Origin: an uncultured Clostridia bacterium
Lineage (GTDB): Bacteria > Bacillota > Clostridia > Christensenellales > Borkfalkiaceae
Length of the DNA stretch: 64,000 nucleotides
Direction: 5' to 3'
NCBI GenBank assembly: GCA_930990665.1
Contig: CAKNQN010000005.1
Location: 45,858 to 109,857, forward strand
The notes beneath the pieces are model-generated. The model searched no databases and was not told where the DNA came from. It saw nothing but the letters and a program-made list of their open reading frames with translations. A program made the translations under genes and the position numbers. Below, piece after piece: positions 1-9,072 of the stretch (positions within the stretch are counted from its first letter, which is position 1; every line of letters begins with the position of its first letter).

Positions 1-862
1 GATCCCTGTCCGCCAGAAGCAGGTAGGCCGGCGCGCAGCCGTCCGACGTGCGCGAACCCCAGTACGTCCACTTGTTGTTGCGGTTGCCGAAGGAATTGTC
101 CCAGCCGCCGTCGGGGAAGAGAAATTCCGCCTGCCGCGCGAGCACCTTCGACAGTTTGTCTTTCATCCCTTCGTCGCCTACAAGGCAGGCATACTTGACG
201 AGCGCGGGAACGGATTCTTCCGCGTTGTACCCGAGATCGATCCCGTACAGTCCCAGAGCGGATTTTTTGTCGTGCGGCTTGCTCTCGCCGTACAGAAAAC
301 CGTTTTCCGTAAAGTGCGCCATCGCGTAGTCAGTCAGGCGCTTTGCCTGCCGCAGATAGTCCGCATTGCAGAGAAATTTCCCCGCCAGCGCGAGCGCGAG
401 GCCGTTGGTCGTCGAATAATTGATGTTGGCAGGCGACTTTTCGTCGAGATTCCGATACAGCCACTCCGCCATGCGCACGATCCTGTCGCGGAATTTTTCC
501 TTCGCGTCCTGCGGAAGGATCTCCTGTCCCGCCAGATACGCCTCGACCACCGCAATCAGGTGAAAGGTCGTCGTATACCGCCAGGTCGTCTGCGCGTCGT
601 TGTACAGCCCTCCGTCCTCGCAGAGGAGGTTATCCCCGTATGCGAACACATCGAGACCGGCATCGAGATATTTCTTTTCGCCCGTCAGCTTATACAGCTC
701 CACAAAAGCGAAGACCCCGTCCGGGCAGCGGCCGTGAATGGTCTTGCAGGAGCGGCAGCGGATCCCGCCGCGGAAGGCCGGATCCGAAGAAGTATCCTGC
801 AGCGCGATGAGCCCGTCGCAAAATTTTTTCAGAAGAGAAAAATAGACCGTCTTTTCTTTCAT
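1..862 (-). CDS. Six-hairpin (alpha/alpha barrel) glycosidase-like protein, C-terminus off the window
   Basis: The frame is open for 287 codons from an ATG at 862 to the window edge, so the C-terminus is missing. The protein starts MKEKTVYFSLLKKFCDG and has the periodic helical hairpins, Gly-Trp-Asp turns (FPDGGWDNSF) and aromatic-rich loops seen in six-hairpin glycosidases and unsaturated-uronide hydrolases. No family-defining catalytic motif could be assigned. The start lies 3 nt after the stop of the GH2 gene upstream, with a purine-rich GGAAG before it, so the two genes are almost certainly cotranscribed. The likely role is cytosolic breakdown of an oligosaccharide together with the GH2 enzyme; the substrate is not known. 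Confidence 0.7.
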   Translation of the reverse strand, partial: MKEKTVYFSLLKKFCDGLIALQDTSSDPAFRGGIRCRSCKTIHGRCPDGVFAFVELYKLTGEKKYLDAGLDVFAYGDNLLCEDGGLYNDAQTTWRYTTTFHLIAVVEAYLAGQEILPQDAKEKFRDRIVRMAEWLYRNLDEKSPANINYSTTNGLALALAGKFLCNADYLRQAKRLTDYAMAHFTENGFLYGESKPHDKKSALGLYGIDLGYNAEESVPALVKYACLVGDEGMKDKLSKVLARQAEFLFPDGGWDNSFGNRNNKWTYWGSRTSDGCAPAYLLLADRD

Positions 863-865
863 ATC

Positions 866-3289
866 CTAATCTTCCAGAAGATATTGCTGCGATTCTTTCC
901 AGTACTGTTTGCTCTCCACGGGCGCATCGTCCAGTTGCCAGAACTGCGTCATCATCCGCTCTTTCACCGGCCTTTTCGCGCAGTCGGAAAGATATTTTTC
1001 CAGCGCTTCGAGGGAAATCGTGGTTTTCGGATGAAAATCTTCGCTGAACAGATACCGCAGGAGGAAATCGGCCGCCGCCGACGACGAAGGTTCGTTTTCG
1101 TCCAGCCCCGTGAGGTTCAGGCCGCAGACCAAAAGGCTGCCCCTGCCCGCCCCGACTTCAAAAAGATAGCTGAAACGCCGCAGCGTCCTGTCGTACATGA
1201 GTTCCTTTTCGTTGAAATAATCCTTGCCCGCGTCGAATCGGTCGCGCACGTTCTTGTCGATGCCCGTGATCAGCGAACGGACGGGCACGGGAAAACGGTC
1301 GAGAACGATTTTGTCGCAGTCCTCGGTGAGGACGCTGTAATTGAAATCGTAATAGCGGCCGCCGGCAAACCCGTACTTTTGCAGCAGCGCATCCTCGCAC
1401 AGCCCGCCGTAGTTGGTGCCGCGGTCCCAGATGACCGGCTTGAAGCGGTTCCAGGTCGCCTCGAACGCGTACCGCGGCGGCCGCATATTTTTGTGCGCGA
1501 CGTGCCGCGTCCAGTCCGAGCGGTACACGAGGCACACCCGCTTGCCCTCCGCGAGCCGTGACAGCGCCTTTTCGGGGGAATCGGTGATACAGCCTTCTTC
1601 CCGCTCGACGGAAACAAATTCCGCGTACCTCTTCGCGGGCCGCGGGCGGTAAACCCAGATCTTCCATTCGTTCTCCGCACAGACCCCGCCCGCCGCGCAC
1701 AGCCGCGCCCGCAGCGTCAGCTGTTCCGATTCGGCGACCTTCGGGAGCCGCATGCGGATGGTACAGAGCTTTTTCACGCCCTTTTCGTGCAGGTCGATGT
1801 TGGGAAGCCCCCCCTCCGCATACACTTCGCCCGACCCGCCGCAGAGGGAAAAATGCACATCCGCCGCCTCGATGCCGTCCTGCGCATAATCGGAACAGAG
1901 AAGGGGCACAGCCAGCTCGCTCTCGCCCCAGAAGAGGCGCCCGCCCAGCTGCGCGATGAGAACGCGGTCGCCGTTGAACGGGAGAAACTGCCTTTCGGTG
2001 ACATACGTCTCGTCGTCAAAACAGTCGACGACGCCGTTGGAATTTTCGTATACGTCGGTATCGGCAAACTGCAAAAAGTGAAAGCCTGCCAGAAGCCGGC
2101 TCGACCGGATATCCTCAAACGCCGTTTTCCAGCACTCGTACTGGAAAAATTTGCTCGCGCGGAACATTTCCGGGTATTCGCTCTCCATGCCCTTGGCGCG
2201 GATCATCTTCAGCTCCTCGCCGATCCACCAGGGCTGCGCGGTGCCGTACCGCTCGAATTTCTCCCGAAGAGAGAGAAAGTCGCGGAGGGCCGTATAGTGG
2301 CACACCTCGTGCGCGATGAGCGGGACGCGAAGCGAAAGCGTTCTGCGCACTTTCCAGCCGCTCCCCTCCGCCCCGACGGGCGTATCTTCGCGCGCGCATT
2401 CCACCGAGAGCGAATCGGTGTCGCCGAACATGCCAGCGTGCCTGCCGAAGGGGAAATAATACCCCATGTGCTGCACGTCCGCGGTGATGTACGGGCGGCC
2501 GATCTTGCCCCAGGCGCAGGTGTCGATGTACAGTCTGTCCGGATCGTATGAGCGGATCAGCCTGCCGATCTCCGCCACGCGCTGCTCGGATGCGTGCTTG
2601 ATCTCGTTGCCGATGCAATACACGGCGAGAGAGGGATGCTCGTAGTTTTCGTCCATCACGCGGCGGATGAAATCGTCCTCGACGATGACGCTGCCGGTGT
2701 TGACCATTTCGGAAAGGTTGTTGTAGACATCGTGCGGGGGGCGCAGCTCGACGTGGACGAGCAGGCCCTCTTCGTCCGCGACCCGAAAAAACGTCTCATT
2801 CGGAACGACGGAATGAAAGCGCACGAGGTTGAACCCGAAGCGCTTGGCTGCGCGGATGTTTTTGCGGTAAAACGCTTCCTCGGAAAGCCCCGCGTCGTTG
2901 CCGTGCTCGTGCGCCGCCGCGCCGCGGATATATCCTTTTAAGAAAAGGGGCTGCCCGTTCAGGCATACGCGGTTTTTCTCGTCCGTGCCCAGCGTGCGGA
3001 AGGCGAACTTCCCGCCCGCGCGCTCCGTTTCCGCCCCGCAGACGATCTCGACGGTAAAATCATACAGCGCCGGCGATGCGACGCTCCAAAGGACGGGCTC
3101 TGTGACGGAAAAATCCCCTTCCGCCCGCTTTCCCGTGCCAAAAAAGCGAAAACTTATCTCTTCGCCGCGCGGAGAACGCACGCGGAGAAGAACCTCGCCG
3201 ATCTCCCGTTCGGAGACGACCGTCAGCTTTCCTCTCCCGTCCGTGTTCGCCGCATTGATTCGGATGACTGTGTTGCTCTTTGTGATCAT
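866..3289 (-). CDS. Glycoside hydrolase family 2-like enzyme
   Basis: The start chosen is ATG at 3289 (MITKSNTVIR), which has GGAGGAAGG 11-15 nt upstream; the open frame extends 20 codons further but without a better ribosome site. The N-terminal ~100 residues look like a shortened beta-sandwich/immunoglobulin part ending in the typical FAFRTLGTDE stretch. A TIM-barrel follows, with LNGQPLFLKGYIRG, a histidine-rich loop and YCIGNEI, where the Glu after Asn is the expected acid/base of GH2. The C-terminal ~350 residues are not typical of beta-galactosidase. There is no signal peptide, so it should act in the cytosol. It heads a minus-strand operon divergent from the AraC gene. The substrate cannot be told. 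Confidence 0.8.
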   Translation of the reverse strand: MITKSNTVIRINAANTDGRGKLTVVSEREIGEVLLRVRSPRGEEISFRFFGTGKRAEGDFSVTEPVLWSVASPALYDFTVEIVCGAETERAGGKFAFRTLGTDEKNRVCLNGQPLFLKGYIRGAAAHEHGNDAGLSEEAFYRKNIRAAKRFGFNLVRFHSVVPNETFFRVADEEGLLVHVELRPPHDVYNNLSEMVNTGSVIVEDDFIRRVMDENYEHPSLAVYCIGNEIKHASEQRVAEIGRLIRSYDPDRLYIDTCAWGKIGRPYITADVQHMGYYFPFGRHAGMFGDTDSLSVECAREDTPVGAEGSGWKVRRTLSLRVPLIAHEVCHYTALRDFLSLREKFERYGTAQPWWIGEELKMIRAKGMESEYPEMFRASKFFQYECWKTAFEDIRSSRLLAGFHFLQFADTDVYENSNGVVDCFDDETYVTERQFLPFNGDRVLIAQLGGRLFWGESELAVPLLCSDYAQDGIEAADVHFSLCGGSGEVYAEGGLPNIDLHEKGVKKLCTIRMRLPKVAESEQLTLRARLCAAGGVCAENEWKIWVYRPRPAKRYAEFVSVEREEGCITDSPEKALSRLAEGKRVCLVYRSDWTRHVAHKNMRPPRYAFEATWNRFKPVIWDRGTNYGGLCEDALLQKYGFAGGRYYDFNYSVLTEDCDKIVLDRFPVPVRSLITGIDKNVRDRFDAGKDYFNEKELMYDRTLRRFSYLFEVGAGRGSLLVCGLNLTGLDENEPSSSAAADFLLRYLFSEDFHPKTTISLEALEKYLSDCAKRPVKERMMTQFWQLDDAPVESKQYWKESQQYLLED

Positions 3290-3403
3290 GTTGCGATATT
3301 CCTTCCTCCGTACTTCACGGCGCCGCCATGCTGCCATATTTGTAACCAATTCTATTTTATCATAATTAAATTTTATTGCAATATCAATTTTTGCCCAAAA
3401 TTA

Positions 3404-3432
3404 TTGCATTTTTGGCACGCCCATGGTATAAT
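3404..3432 (+). promoter_or_regulatory. Sigma-A type promoter of the araC-family gene
   Basis: TTGCAT (3404-3409), a 17-bp spacer and TATAAT (3427-3432) form a near-consensus promoter. The -10 box ends 6 nt before the ATG at 3439, so the transcript should start on or next to the start codon. TTATTGCA occurs twice upstream (about 3374 and 3401) and may be part of an operator. Confidence 0.8.
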
Positions 3433-3438
3433 CGGAAT

Positions 3439-4239
3439 ATGATCATCCATACAGGCATCGATTACGATTATCTGAAAACAAGTCGGGCCGTTTCCGACGA
3501 CATCAACTACCATCCGCATTTCCACTCCACCTACGAAATGCTCTACACGCTGGACATCGGGGAAGCGTATTACAACATCGCCGCCTCCAAGTTCCGGATC
3601 GGTCAGCATGACCTGATCATCATCAAGCCGGGCACGCTGCACAACCTGGAGATCACCGGCCAGCAATACGAGCGGATGGTGATGTATTTTTCCAAAGAGA
3701 ACATCCATGCGGATCTGTATGAATTTTTGCAGACGACCGACAAGATGTACCACGTCACCGACGGCAGTCCCATCCAGGCGCTCTTCGGCCTTCTGCTGGA
3801 AAACAGCAAGATCTTCAGCAAGGAGGAGTTCGACCGAAGCCTGGAAGGGATCCTCAACATGATCCTCACCCACCTCAAATATTCCAACGAAGAGAAGACG
3901 ATGGAGAGCGTGAGCGCCCAGAACGAGACCATCAATAAGATCCTGTATTATATTGAAGAGAACATCACGGCTCCCCTCAACGCCGAAAACATCTCCGAAA
4001 AATTTTTCGTCAGCAAGAGCTGGCTCTCGCACAACTTCAAAAAGCACCTGAACATCAGCCTGAAAAAATACATCAACCAGAAAAAGCTTTTGCAGATCGA
4101 GCGGCTCATCGCGGCGGGCATCCCCGTGTGCAAGGCGGTAGAGAGCTGTTCCTACAACAACTACACGACATTTTTCCGGCAGTACAAACAGTACGCCAAC
4201 AAAAAACCGACAGACAACAAAAAGACGGAAAGGCCGTAG
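3439..4239 (+). CDS. AraC-family transcriptional regulator
   Basis: The protein has 266 residues from ATG 3439. The N-terminal ~130 residues form a cupin sensor domain (HPHFHSTYEMLYT, then GQHDLIIIKPGTLHNLE). The last ~100 residues hold the two helix-turn-helix motifs of the AraC/XylS family (FFVSKSWLSHNFKKHLNISLKKY, then CKAVESCSYNNYTTFFRQYK). It is divergent from the GH2 operon and probably controls it in response to a sugar. An upstream ATG at 3376 was rejected because it lies before the promoter. No Shine-Dalgarno sequence fits before 3439, and the promoter leaves no room for a leader, so translation is probably leaderless. The gene ends inside its own terminator. Confidence 0.88.
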   Translation: MIIHTGIDYDYLKTSRAVSDDINYHPHFHSTYEMLYTLDIGEAYYNIAASKFRIGQHDLIIIKPGTLHNLEITGQQYERMVMYFSKENIHADLYEFLQTTDKMYHVTDGSPIQALFGLLLENSKIFSKEEFDRSLEGILNMILTHLKYSNEEKTMESVSAQNETINKILYYIEENITAPLNAENISEKFFVSKSWLSHNFKKHLNISLKKYINQKKLLQIERLIAAGIPVCKAVESCSYNNYTTFFRQYKQYANKKPTDNKKTERP

Positions 4240-4255
4240 ACCTTTCCGTCTTTTT
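4219..4255 (+). terminator. Intrinsic terminator overlapping the araC-family stop codon
   Basis: A perfect 15-bp stem (4219-4233 with 4241-4255, core GACGGAAAGG) has a 7-nt loop and ends in a T run. The TAG stop codon (4237-4239) lies in the loop. Confidence 0.9.
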
Positions 4256-4350
4256 GTTGCGCCGAAAGCGCCAAATTTTTGCCCGCGTTGCGCAGATATT
4301 TTACCGAAAATGCACGATTTTTGCGATACGTACAGGCATTTTCTGTACCG

Positions 4351-5436
4351 TCAGCGTTTAATGGCGCCGCCCGCGATGCGGATCTTATTCACCGTTTTTC
4401 CGAAGAGCACCTTCTCGGTATGCGTGCAGGTCAAGATGGTCTGCACCCCGTCGATCTGCGCCAGGAGCTTGCGGCGGCGCGAAAGATCGAGCTCGCTCAT
4501 CACGTCGTCGAGGATGAGAACGGGGTACTCTCCCGACTGCTCGCGGAAGATCTCCACCTCTGCGAGTTTGATGGCAAGAGCGGCGGTGCGCGCCTGCCCC
4601 TGTGAACCGTACACGCGCGCCTCTTCGCCCCCGATCAGAATCTTCAGATCGTCGCGGTGAGGACCGCACGAAGTAAAGCCCAGGCGCACGTCCCGCTCGT
4701 AATTGTTTTCAAATTCCCGAGAAAGGCAGGCGGCGATCTCTTCCCGTCCCTCTCCGTAGCGCCGATCCGCGAGGATCTCCAGTTTTTCCGCGCCGTCCGT
4801 CAGAAAGGCGTGCTTTTCGGCGGCGAGCGGCGAAAGGCGCGCCACATATTCTTCCCGCCTCTCCACGATCTCGGCGGCATAGCGGCACAGCTGCGCGTCC
4901 CATACGGGCAGCGTCTCAAAGATCAGCGATACGTCCCTCTCTTTGAGAAGACGATTGCGCTGTTCCAGGATCTTATTGTAGCGCACCAGCGCCGTGTAAT
5001 AACTCTTTGACATCTGCGAGAGGGAGACGTTGAGAAAACGCCGCCGCTCTTCCGGCCCGTCCTGGACAAGCCGCAGTTCGGCAGGGCTGAAAAAGACGCC
5101 GTTGATGTTGCCGAGAAGATCGGCATTGCGGGTGATCCGACTGCCGTTGATGCGCACTTCCCGCTTGTTTTCGTAGATGTCCGCCTCCAGAAACACTTCG
5201 CCGAACCGGCTTTCGGCGACGGCGGAGATGCGCGCGCTCTCCTGCCCCGTACGGATCATCTGCCTGTCCTTTTTTGCGCGCGGCGAAGTGCCCGTACAGA
5301 GATAGAACACTGCCTCGGCACAGTTGGTCTTGCCCTGCGCGTTCCGACCGTACAGCACGTTCAGTCCCTCCGTAAAGGTAAACTCCTCATCGGCATAATT
5401 TCTGAAATTTTTCAGACGCAAAGATTTTATCCGCAT
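4351..5436 (-). CDS. recF: DNA replication and repair protein RecF
   Basis: RecF is an SMC-like ATPase that binds gapped DNA and helps load RecA. The 361-residue length is normal. It starts MRIKSLRLKNFRNY, the classic RecF opening, with Walker A GRNAQGKT at residues 30-37. An ABC signature-like SQGQARTAALAIKLAE and Walker B LILDDVMSELD lie towards the C-terminus. It is divergent from dnaA, with 250 bp between the start codons. This differs from the common dnaA-dnaN-recF order; no dnaN is in the window. An AT-rich stretch at 5467-5479 can serve as -10 box in both directions. The ribosome site is weak (ACGGAC). Confidence 0.96.
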   Translation of the reverse strand: MRIKSLRLKNFRNYADEEFTFTEGLNVLYGRNAQGKTNCAEAVFYLCTGTSPRAKKDRQMIRTGQESARISAVAESRFGEVFLEADIYENKREVRINGSRITRNADLLGNINGVFFSPAELRLVQDGPEERRRFLNVSLSQMSKSYYTALVRYNKILEQRNRLLKERDVSLIFETLPVWDAQLCRYAAEIVERREEYVARLSPLAAEKHAFLTDGAEKLEILADRRYGEGREEIAACLSREFENNYERDVRLGFTSCGPHRDDLKILIGGEEARVYGSQGQARTAALAIKLAEVEIFREQSGEYPVLILDDVMSELDLSRRRKLLAQIDGVQTILTCTHTEKVLFGKTVNKIRIAGGAIKR

Positions 5437-5450
5437 ATGTCCGTTTTGAT

Positions 5451-5479
5451 TTGATTTTCCGAAAAAATTATATTATAAT
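5451..5479 (+). promoter_or_regulatory. dnaA promoter
   Basis: TTGATT (5451-5456), a 17-bp spacer and TATAAT (5474-5479) form a strong vegetative promoter. It predicts a transcript starting near 5486 and a leader of about 200 nt before dnaA. Confidence 0.8.
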
Positions 5480-5485
5480 AGATAA

Positions 5486-5570
5486 CACGCTGAATCTTCG
5501 GGCCGCAAAGCGGGAGAACCCGCCCGGCCGAGGCAATGGATAGCCGAGCCGGGCAATACAGACCCGTCTT
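5486..5570 (+). promoter_or_regulatory. Structured GC-rich 5' leader of dnaA
   Basis: Directly after the predicted start site the AT-rich intergenic DNA turns strongly GC-rich for about 70 nt. GCGGG AGAA CCCGC (about 5510-5523) forms a hairpin. GCCCGGC (about 5522-5528) can pair with GCCGGGC (about 5550-5556), with an inner GGC/GCC pair. The first and second elements can pair in alternative ways. This looks like a regulatory RNA element. It does not match the end signatures of the c-di-AMP or c-di-GMP riboswitches that I could compare from memory, so no class is assigned. Confidence 0.5.
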
Positions 5571-5686
5571 TCATATTATAGCAAAAATTGCGGAAAAACA
5601 CAAAGTATTGCGGGGTTTTTTGCCCAAAATACAAAAGAATGTAAGATTTTTACGGAAAAGACAAATTCTGCGGGAGGAAAATGATC

Positions 5687-7027
5687 ATGGCAGAGAAGCA
5701 GTACGAAGTTTTATGGAAAAAGATTCTGGAGACGCTGGAAACAACCGTCTCGCAGATCACCTTCCGTACCTACATCTCTACCCTCTCGCCCGTCGATCTC
5801 GACGGAACGAAGATCGTGCTGAAAACGGACAACGAGCTGTACGCATCCTCCGTTTCCAAACTTTCGGACAAGATCAAGGAGGCCATCCGCAAGGCGGATA
5901 CGGGCATCACGGATTTTGAACTGGTGGTAGAGGGCAGCGACGACATATATTACACGAGCGAAGAGGAAGATTCGGAAGAATATGCCGCCCCCGCCATCGA
6001 CCCGCGCTACACCTTCGATTCTTTCGTGGCGGGAAAGAGCAACGAATTTGTCTTCGCCGCCGCCCAGCGGGTGGCGAAGAACCCGGGCGCGGACTTCAAT
6101 CCCCTGTACATCTACGGCGCATCCGGCCTCGGCAAGACGCACCTGCTGCAGGCGATCGCGAACTACATCAACCTGCACAAACCGGGACTTCGCGTGCTTT
6201 ACACGACCTGCGATAAATTCATCAACGAACTGATCGACTCCATCTACCTCGGCCGCAAAAACAACCGCGACAGGCAGGCGCGCTTCCGCAGCCATTACCG
6301 CGGCGTGGACGTCCTGCTCATCGACGACGTACAGTTTCTCGCCAACAAACAGGCGGTGCAGGAAGAGCTTTTTCATACCTTCAACGCCCTGCAGGCGGAA
6401 AACAGGCAGATCGTCCTCACCTCCGACGTACCCCCGCAGGAGATCTCCACTCTCGAAGAGAGGCTGCGCACCCGCTTCGAAGGCGGGCTGATCGCGGACA
6501 TCCAGCCGCCGGACACCGAAACCAAGATCGCTATTCTCAAGCGCAAGGCATACGAGCGCAAGGCCATTCTTCCCGCAGACGTGCTCGAATTTCTGGCGCG
6601 CGACTCGGGTACGGACGTGCGCACCCTCGAAGGCAGGCTGACAAAGGTCATCTTTGCCAGCAAACTACAGGAAGTTCCCATCACCCTCGACTTTGCGGCA
6701 CAGGCGCTCAACCTCGCCGTCAGCGAGGAGCACGAGACGGTGACTTCCGACAAGATCATCGGCAGCGTCTGCTCCTTTTTCAAGATCACGCGCGAAAACC
6801 TTCTGGGCAAGAGCAAGAAAAAAGAGCTCGTCCAGCCCCGCCAGATCTGCGCCTATCTCATGTGCGAGATCATGAGCATCCCGCTCGAATCCATCGGAAA
6901 GGCGCTCGGCGGAAGGGATCACACCACCGTCATTCACTCGCGCGACAAGATCGCCAACCTCATCCGCGTCAACGACCGCATCGCCAAGGAAGTGGAAGAC
7001 GTCCGCAACCTTATCCTCAAACAATAG
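5687..7027 (+). CDS. dnaA: Chromosomal replication initiator protein DnaA
   Basis: DnaA binds origin boxes and opens the duplex. ATG 5687 (MAEKQYEVLW, 446 residues) is preferred over ATG 5681, because GGGAGG (5672-5677) lies 9 nt before the former but only 3 nt before the latter. Domain I is at the N-terminus, followed by an acidic linker (DDIYYTSEEEDSEEY). The AAA+ domain has Walker A GASGLGKTHL from about residue 144 and Walker B VLLIDDVQFL. The C-terminal DNA-binding domain carries the signature GGRDHTTVIHS. mnmG follows on the same strand. I saw no cluster of TTATCCACA-type boxes around the gene, so oriC is not placed here. Confidence 0.98.
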   Translation: MAEKQYEVLWKKILETLETTVSQITFRTYISTLSPVDLDGTKIVLKTDNELYASSVSKLSDKIKEAIRKADTGITDFELVVEGSDDIYYTSEEEDSEEYAAPAIDPRYTFDSFVAGKSNEFVFAAAQRVAKNPGADFNPLYIYGASGLGKTHLLQAIANYINLHKPGLRVLYTTCDKFINELIDSIYLGRKNNRDRQARFRSHYRGVDVLLIDDVQFLANKQAVQEELFHTFNALQAENRQIVLTSDVPPQEISTLEERLRTRFEGGLIADIQPPDTETKIAILKRKAYERKAILPADVLEFLARDSGTDVRTLEGRLTKVIFASKLQEVPITLDFAAQALNLAVSEEHETVTSDKIIGSVCSFFKITRENLLGKSKKKELVQPRQICAYLMCEIMSIPLESIGKALGGRDHTTVIHSRDKIANLIRVNDRIAKEVEDVRNLILKQ

Positions 7028-7191
7028 GAGCTCCGCCACTCCTGTGCGGAGAGATCTTCCGAAATGGAAACTTTGCCGTCCGCGCCATGCGGGCGGTTTT
7101 CACAAAGATCGCTTTCCCGCGCATGGGCGCGGCAGATAATCGGACGGAGGCGGCAGATGAAATCGCCGAAATTCCGTCGGGAACGGGTTCT

Positions 7192-9072
7192 ATGCAAGTA
7201 AACAATGTCTTTTACACAAACGAATACGACGCCGTGGTGGTAGGAGCCGGGCATGCGGGCTGTGAAGCCGCCCTCGCGCTGGCGCGGACGGGCATGCGCA
7301 CCCTCCTCATGACGCTGAATCTCGACAGCATCGCCTTCATGGCGTGCAACCCTTCGGTGGGCGGCACGGCCAAAGGACATCTCGTGCGCGAGATCGACGC
7401 GCTCGGCGGCGAGATGGGCATCAACGCCGACGCGACTGCCCTGCAGATGCGCATGCTCAATACGGGCAAAGGCGCAGCTGTGCAGAGTCTGCGCTCGCAG
7501 GCGGACAAAAACGCCTACCATGCGCGCATGAAACGTGTGCTCGAACACACCGAAAATCTTGCCATTTTGCAGAGCGAAGCGGCGGAAGTTCTTACGGAAA
7601 AGGGAAAAGTCTGCGGTGTGAAGACGACATTCGGCGAAGTGATCTCCGCGCGCGCCGTCGTTCTGGCCACCGGCGTCTACCTGAAAGGCGCCGTGATCGC
7701 GGGAGAATACCGCCAGGAAAGCGGGCCGAACGGGTTCGCACCCGCGACGCAGCTGACCAAGTGTCTGCAAGACCTCGGCTTTTCCGTGCGGCGGTTCAAG
7801 ACGGGCACCCCCGCCCGCGTGGACGCGCGTTCCATCGATTTTTCCAAACTGGAAGTGCAGGAAGGCGATACCGATATCTATCCCTTCTCCTATCTCTCGG
7901 ACGGCGTTCCGCAACGGCAGACCCCCTGCTATCTGACCTATACCAATGAAAAGACGCACGAGATCATCCGCGCTAACCTGCACCGTTCTCCCCTCTTTTC
8001 GGGCGTGATCAAGGGGACGGGCCCCCGCTATTGTCCCTCCATTGAGGACAAAGTCGTGCGCTTTGCCGACAAGGAACGGCACCAGATCTTTCTCGAACCG
8101 GAGAGTGCGGGTTCGGAGGAGATGTATGTGCAGGGCATGAGCTCCTCGCTGCCGCACGACGTGCAGCGCGCCATGTACCGCACGCTGCCTGGCTTTGAGC
8201 ATGTGCGCATCATGCGCTACGCCTATGCCATCGAATACGACTGCATCGACCCGCTCGGCATCCGCCCCACGCTCGAATCCAAAGCGGTGGAAGGGCTGTA
8301 CACGGCGGGACAGATCAACGGCACCAGCGGCTACGAAGAGGCGGCGGCGCAGGGGCTGATCGCAGGGCTCAACGCATCCCTTTTTCTGCGGGGAAAAGAG
8401 CCGCTTATCCTGCATCGGGACGAGGCATACATCGGCGTTCTCATCGACGACCTCGTGACCAAGGGGACCAACGAGCCCTACCGCATGATGACCTCGCGCG
8501 CGGAACACCGCATCCATCTCAGGCAGGACAATGCGGACCTGCGCCTGACGCAAAAGGGATACGAAGCGGACCTCGTGACTGAGGAAAGATATGCGCGTTT
8601 TCTGGCGCGCAAAGAGGCGCTCGAAGCCATCAAAGCGCGGCTGGATGAACGGATTTCGCCGCTGCGTTGCACAAAATTTCTGACCGATCGCGGATTCCCC
8701 GCGCCGAACGGCGGCGTTTCGCTGGCGGATATGCTGCGGCGCGGCATTTCCGTCGAAGACCTACAAAAGGAATTCGGCGCCTTTACGGGAGAAAAGCGCG
8801 CGAACGTGGAGACGGCGGTCATCGACATCAAATACGAAGGCTACCTAAAACGCGGACTTGAACAGATCGAAAAGGCGAAAAAACTGGAAGACAAGCGCCT
8901 GCCGCCCGACATCGACTATGCAAAGATCGAGGGCTTGCGCCTGGAAGCGCGGCAGAAGCTCGCCAAGATCCGCCCGGAAAACCTCGGGCAGGCGGGGCGC
9001 ATTTCCGGCGTGAACCCCGCAGACATCGCCGTGCTGATGGTATACCTCGCATCCCCGCAAAAAAACTCCTGA
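7192..9072 (+). CDS. mnmG: tRNA uridine-5-carboxymethylaminomethyl modification enzyme MnmG (GidA)
   Basis: MnmG works with MnmE to modify the wobble uridine of several tRNAs, using FAD, NADH and methylene-tetrahydrofolate. From ATG 7192 (MQVNNVFYTNEY) it has 626 residues, the normal family size. The FAD-binding GAGHAGCEAA motif starts near residue 18, followed by CNPSVGGTAKGHLVREIDALGGEMG. The frame is open further upstream, but those codons lack family similarity. The ribosome site is weak. The gene lies 164 bp after dnaA without a visible terminator, so cotranscription is likely. mnmE is not nearby. The stop codon is inside the first copy of a 29-bp tandem repeat. Confidence 0.96.
   Translation: MQVNNVFYTNEYDAVVVGAGHAGCEAALALARTGMRTLLMTLNLDSIAFMACNPSVGGTAKGHLVREIDALGGEMGINADATALQMRMLNTGKGAAVQSLRSQADKNAYHARMKRVLEHTENLAILQSEAAEVLTEKGKVCGVKTTFGEVISARAVVLATGVYLKGAVIAGEYRQESGPNGFAPATQLTKCLQDLGFSVRRFKTGTPARVDARSIDFSKLEVQEGDTDIYPFSYLSDGVPQRQTPCYLTYTNEKTHEIIRANLHRSPLFSGVIKGTGPRYCPSIEDKVVRFADKERHQIFLEPESAGSEEMYVQGMSSSLPHDVQRAMYRTLPGFEHVRIMRYAYAIEYDCIDPLGIRPTLESKAVEGLYTAGQINGTSGYEEAAAQGLIAGLNASLFLRGKEPLILHRDEAYIGVLIDDLVTKGTNEPYRMMTSRAEHRIHLRQDNADLRLTQKGYEADLVTEERYARFLARKEALEAIKARLDERISPLRCTKFLTDRGFPAPNGGVSLADMLRRGISVEDLQKEFGAFTGEKRANVETAVIDIKYEGYLKRGLEQIEKAKKLEDKRLPPDIDYAKIEGLRLEARQKLAKIRPENLGQAGRISGVNPADIAVLMVYLASPQKNS

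Noticed and set aside
5486..5570. c-di-AMP (ydaO-type) riboswitch call for the dnaA leader
   Set aside because: Only the opening GCTGAATCT and a GGGAGAACC-like part resemble it; the conserved 3' half (CAGCTAACC type) is missing.
5437..5680. oriC in the recF-dnaA intergenic region
   Set aside because: No TTATCCACA-like box or cluster was found, only single near-matches such as TGCGGAAAA.
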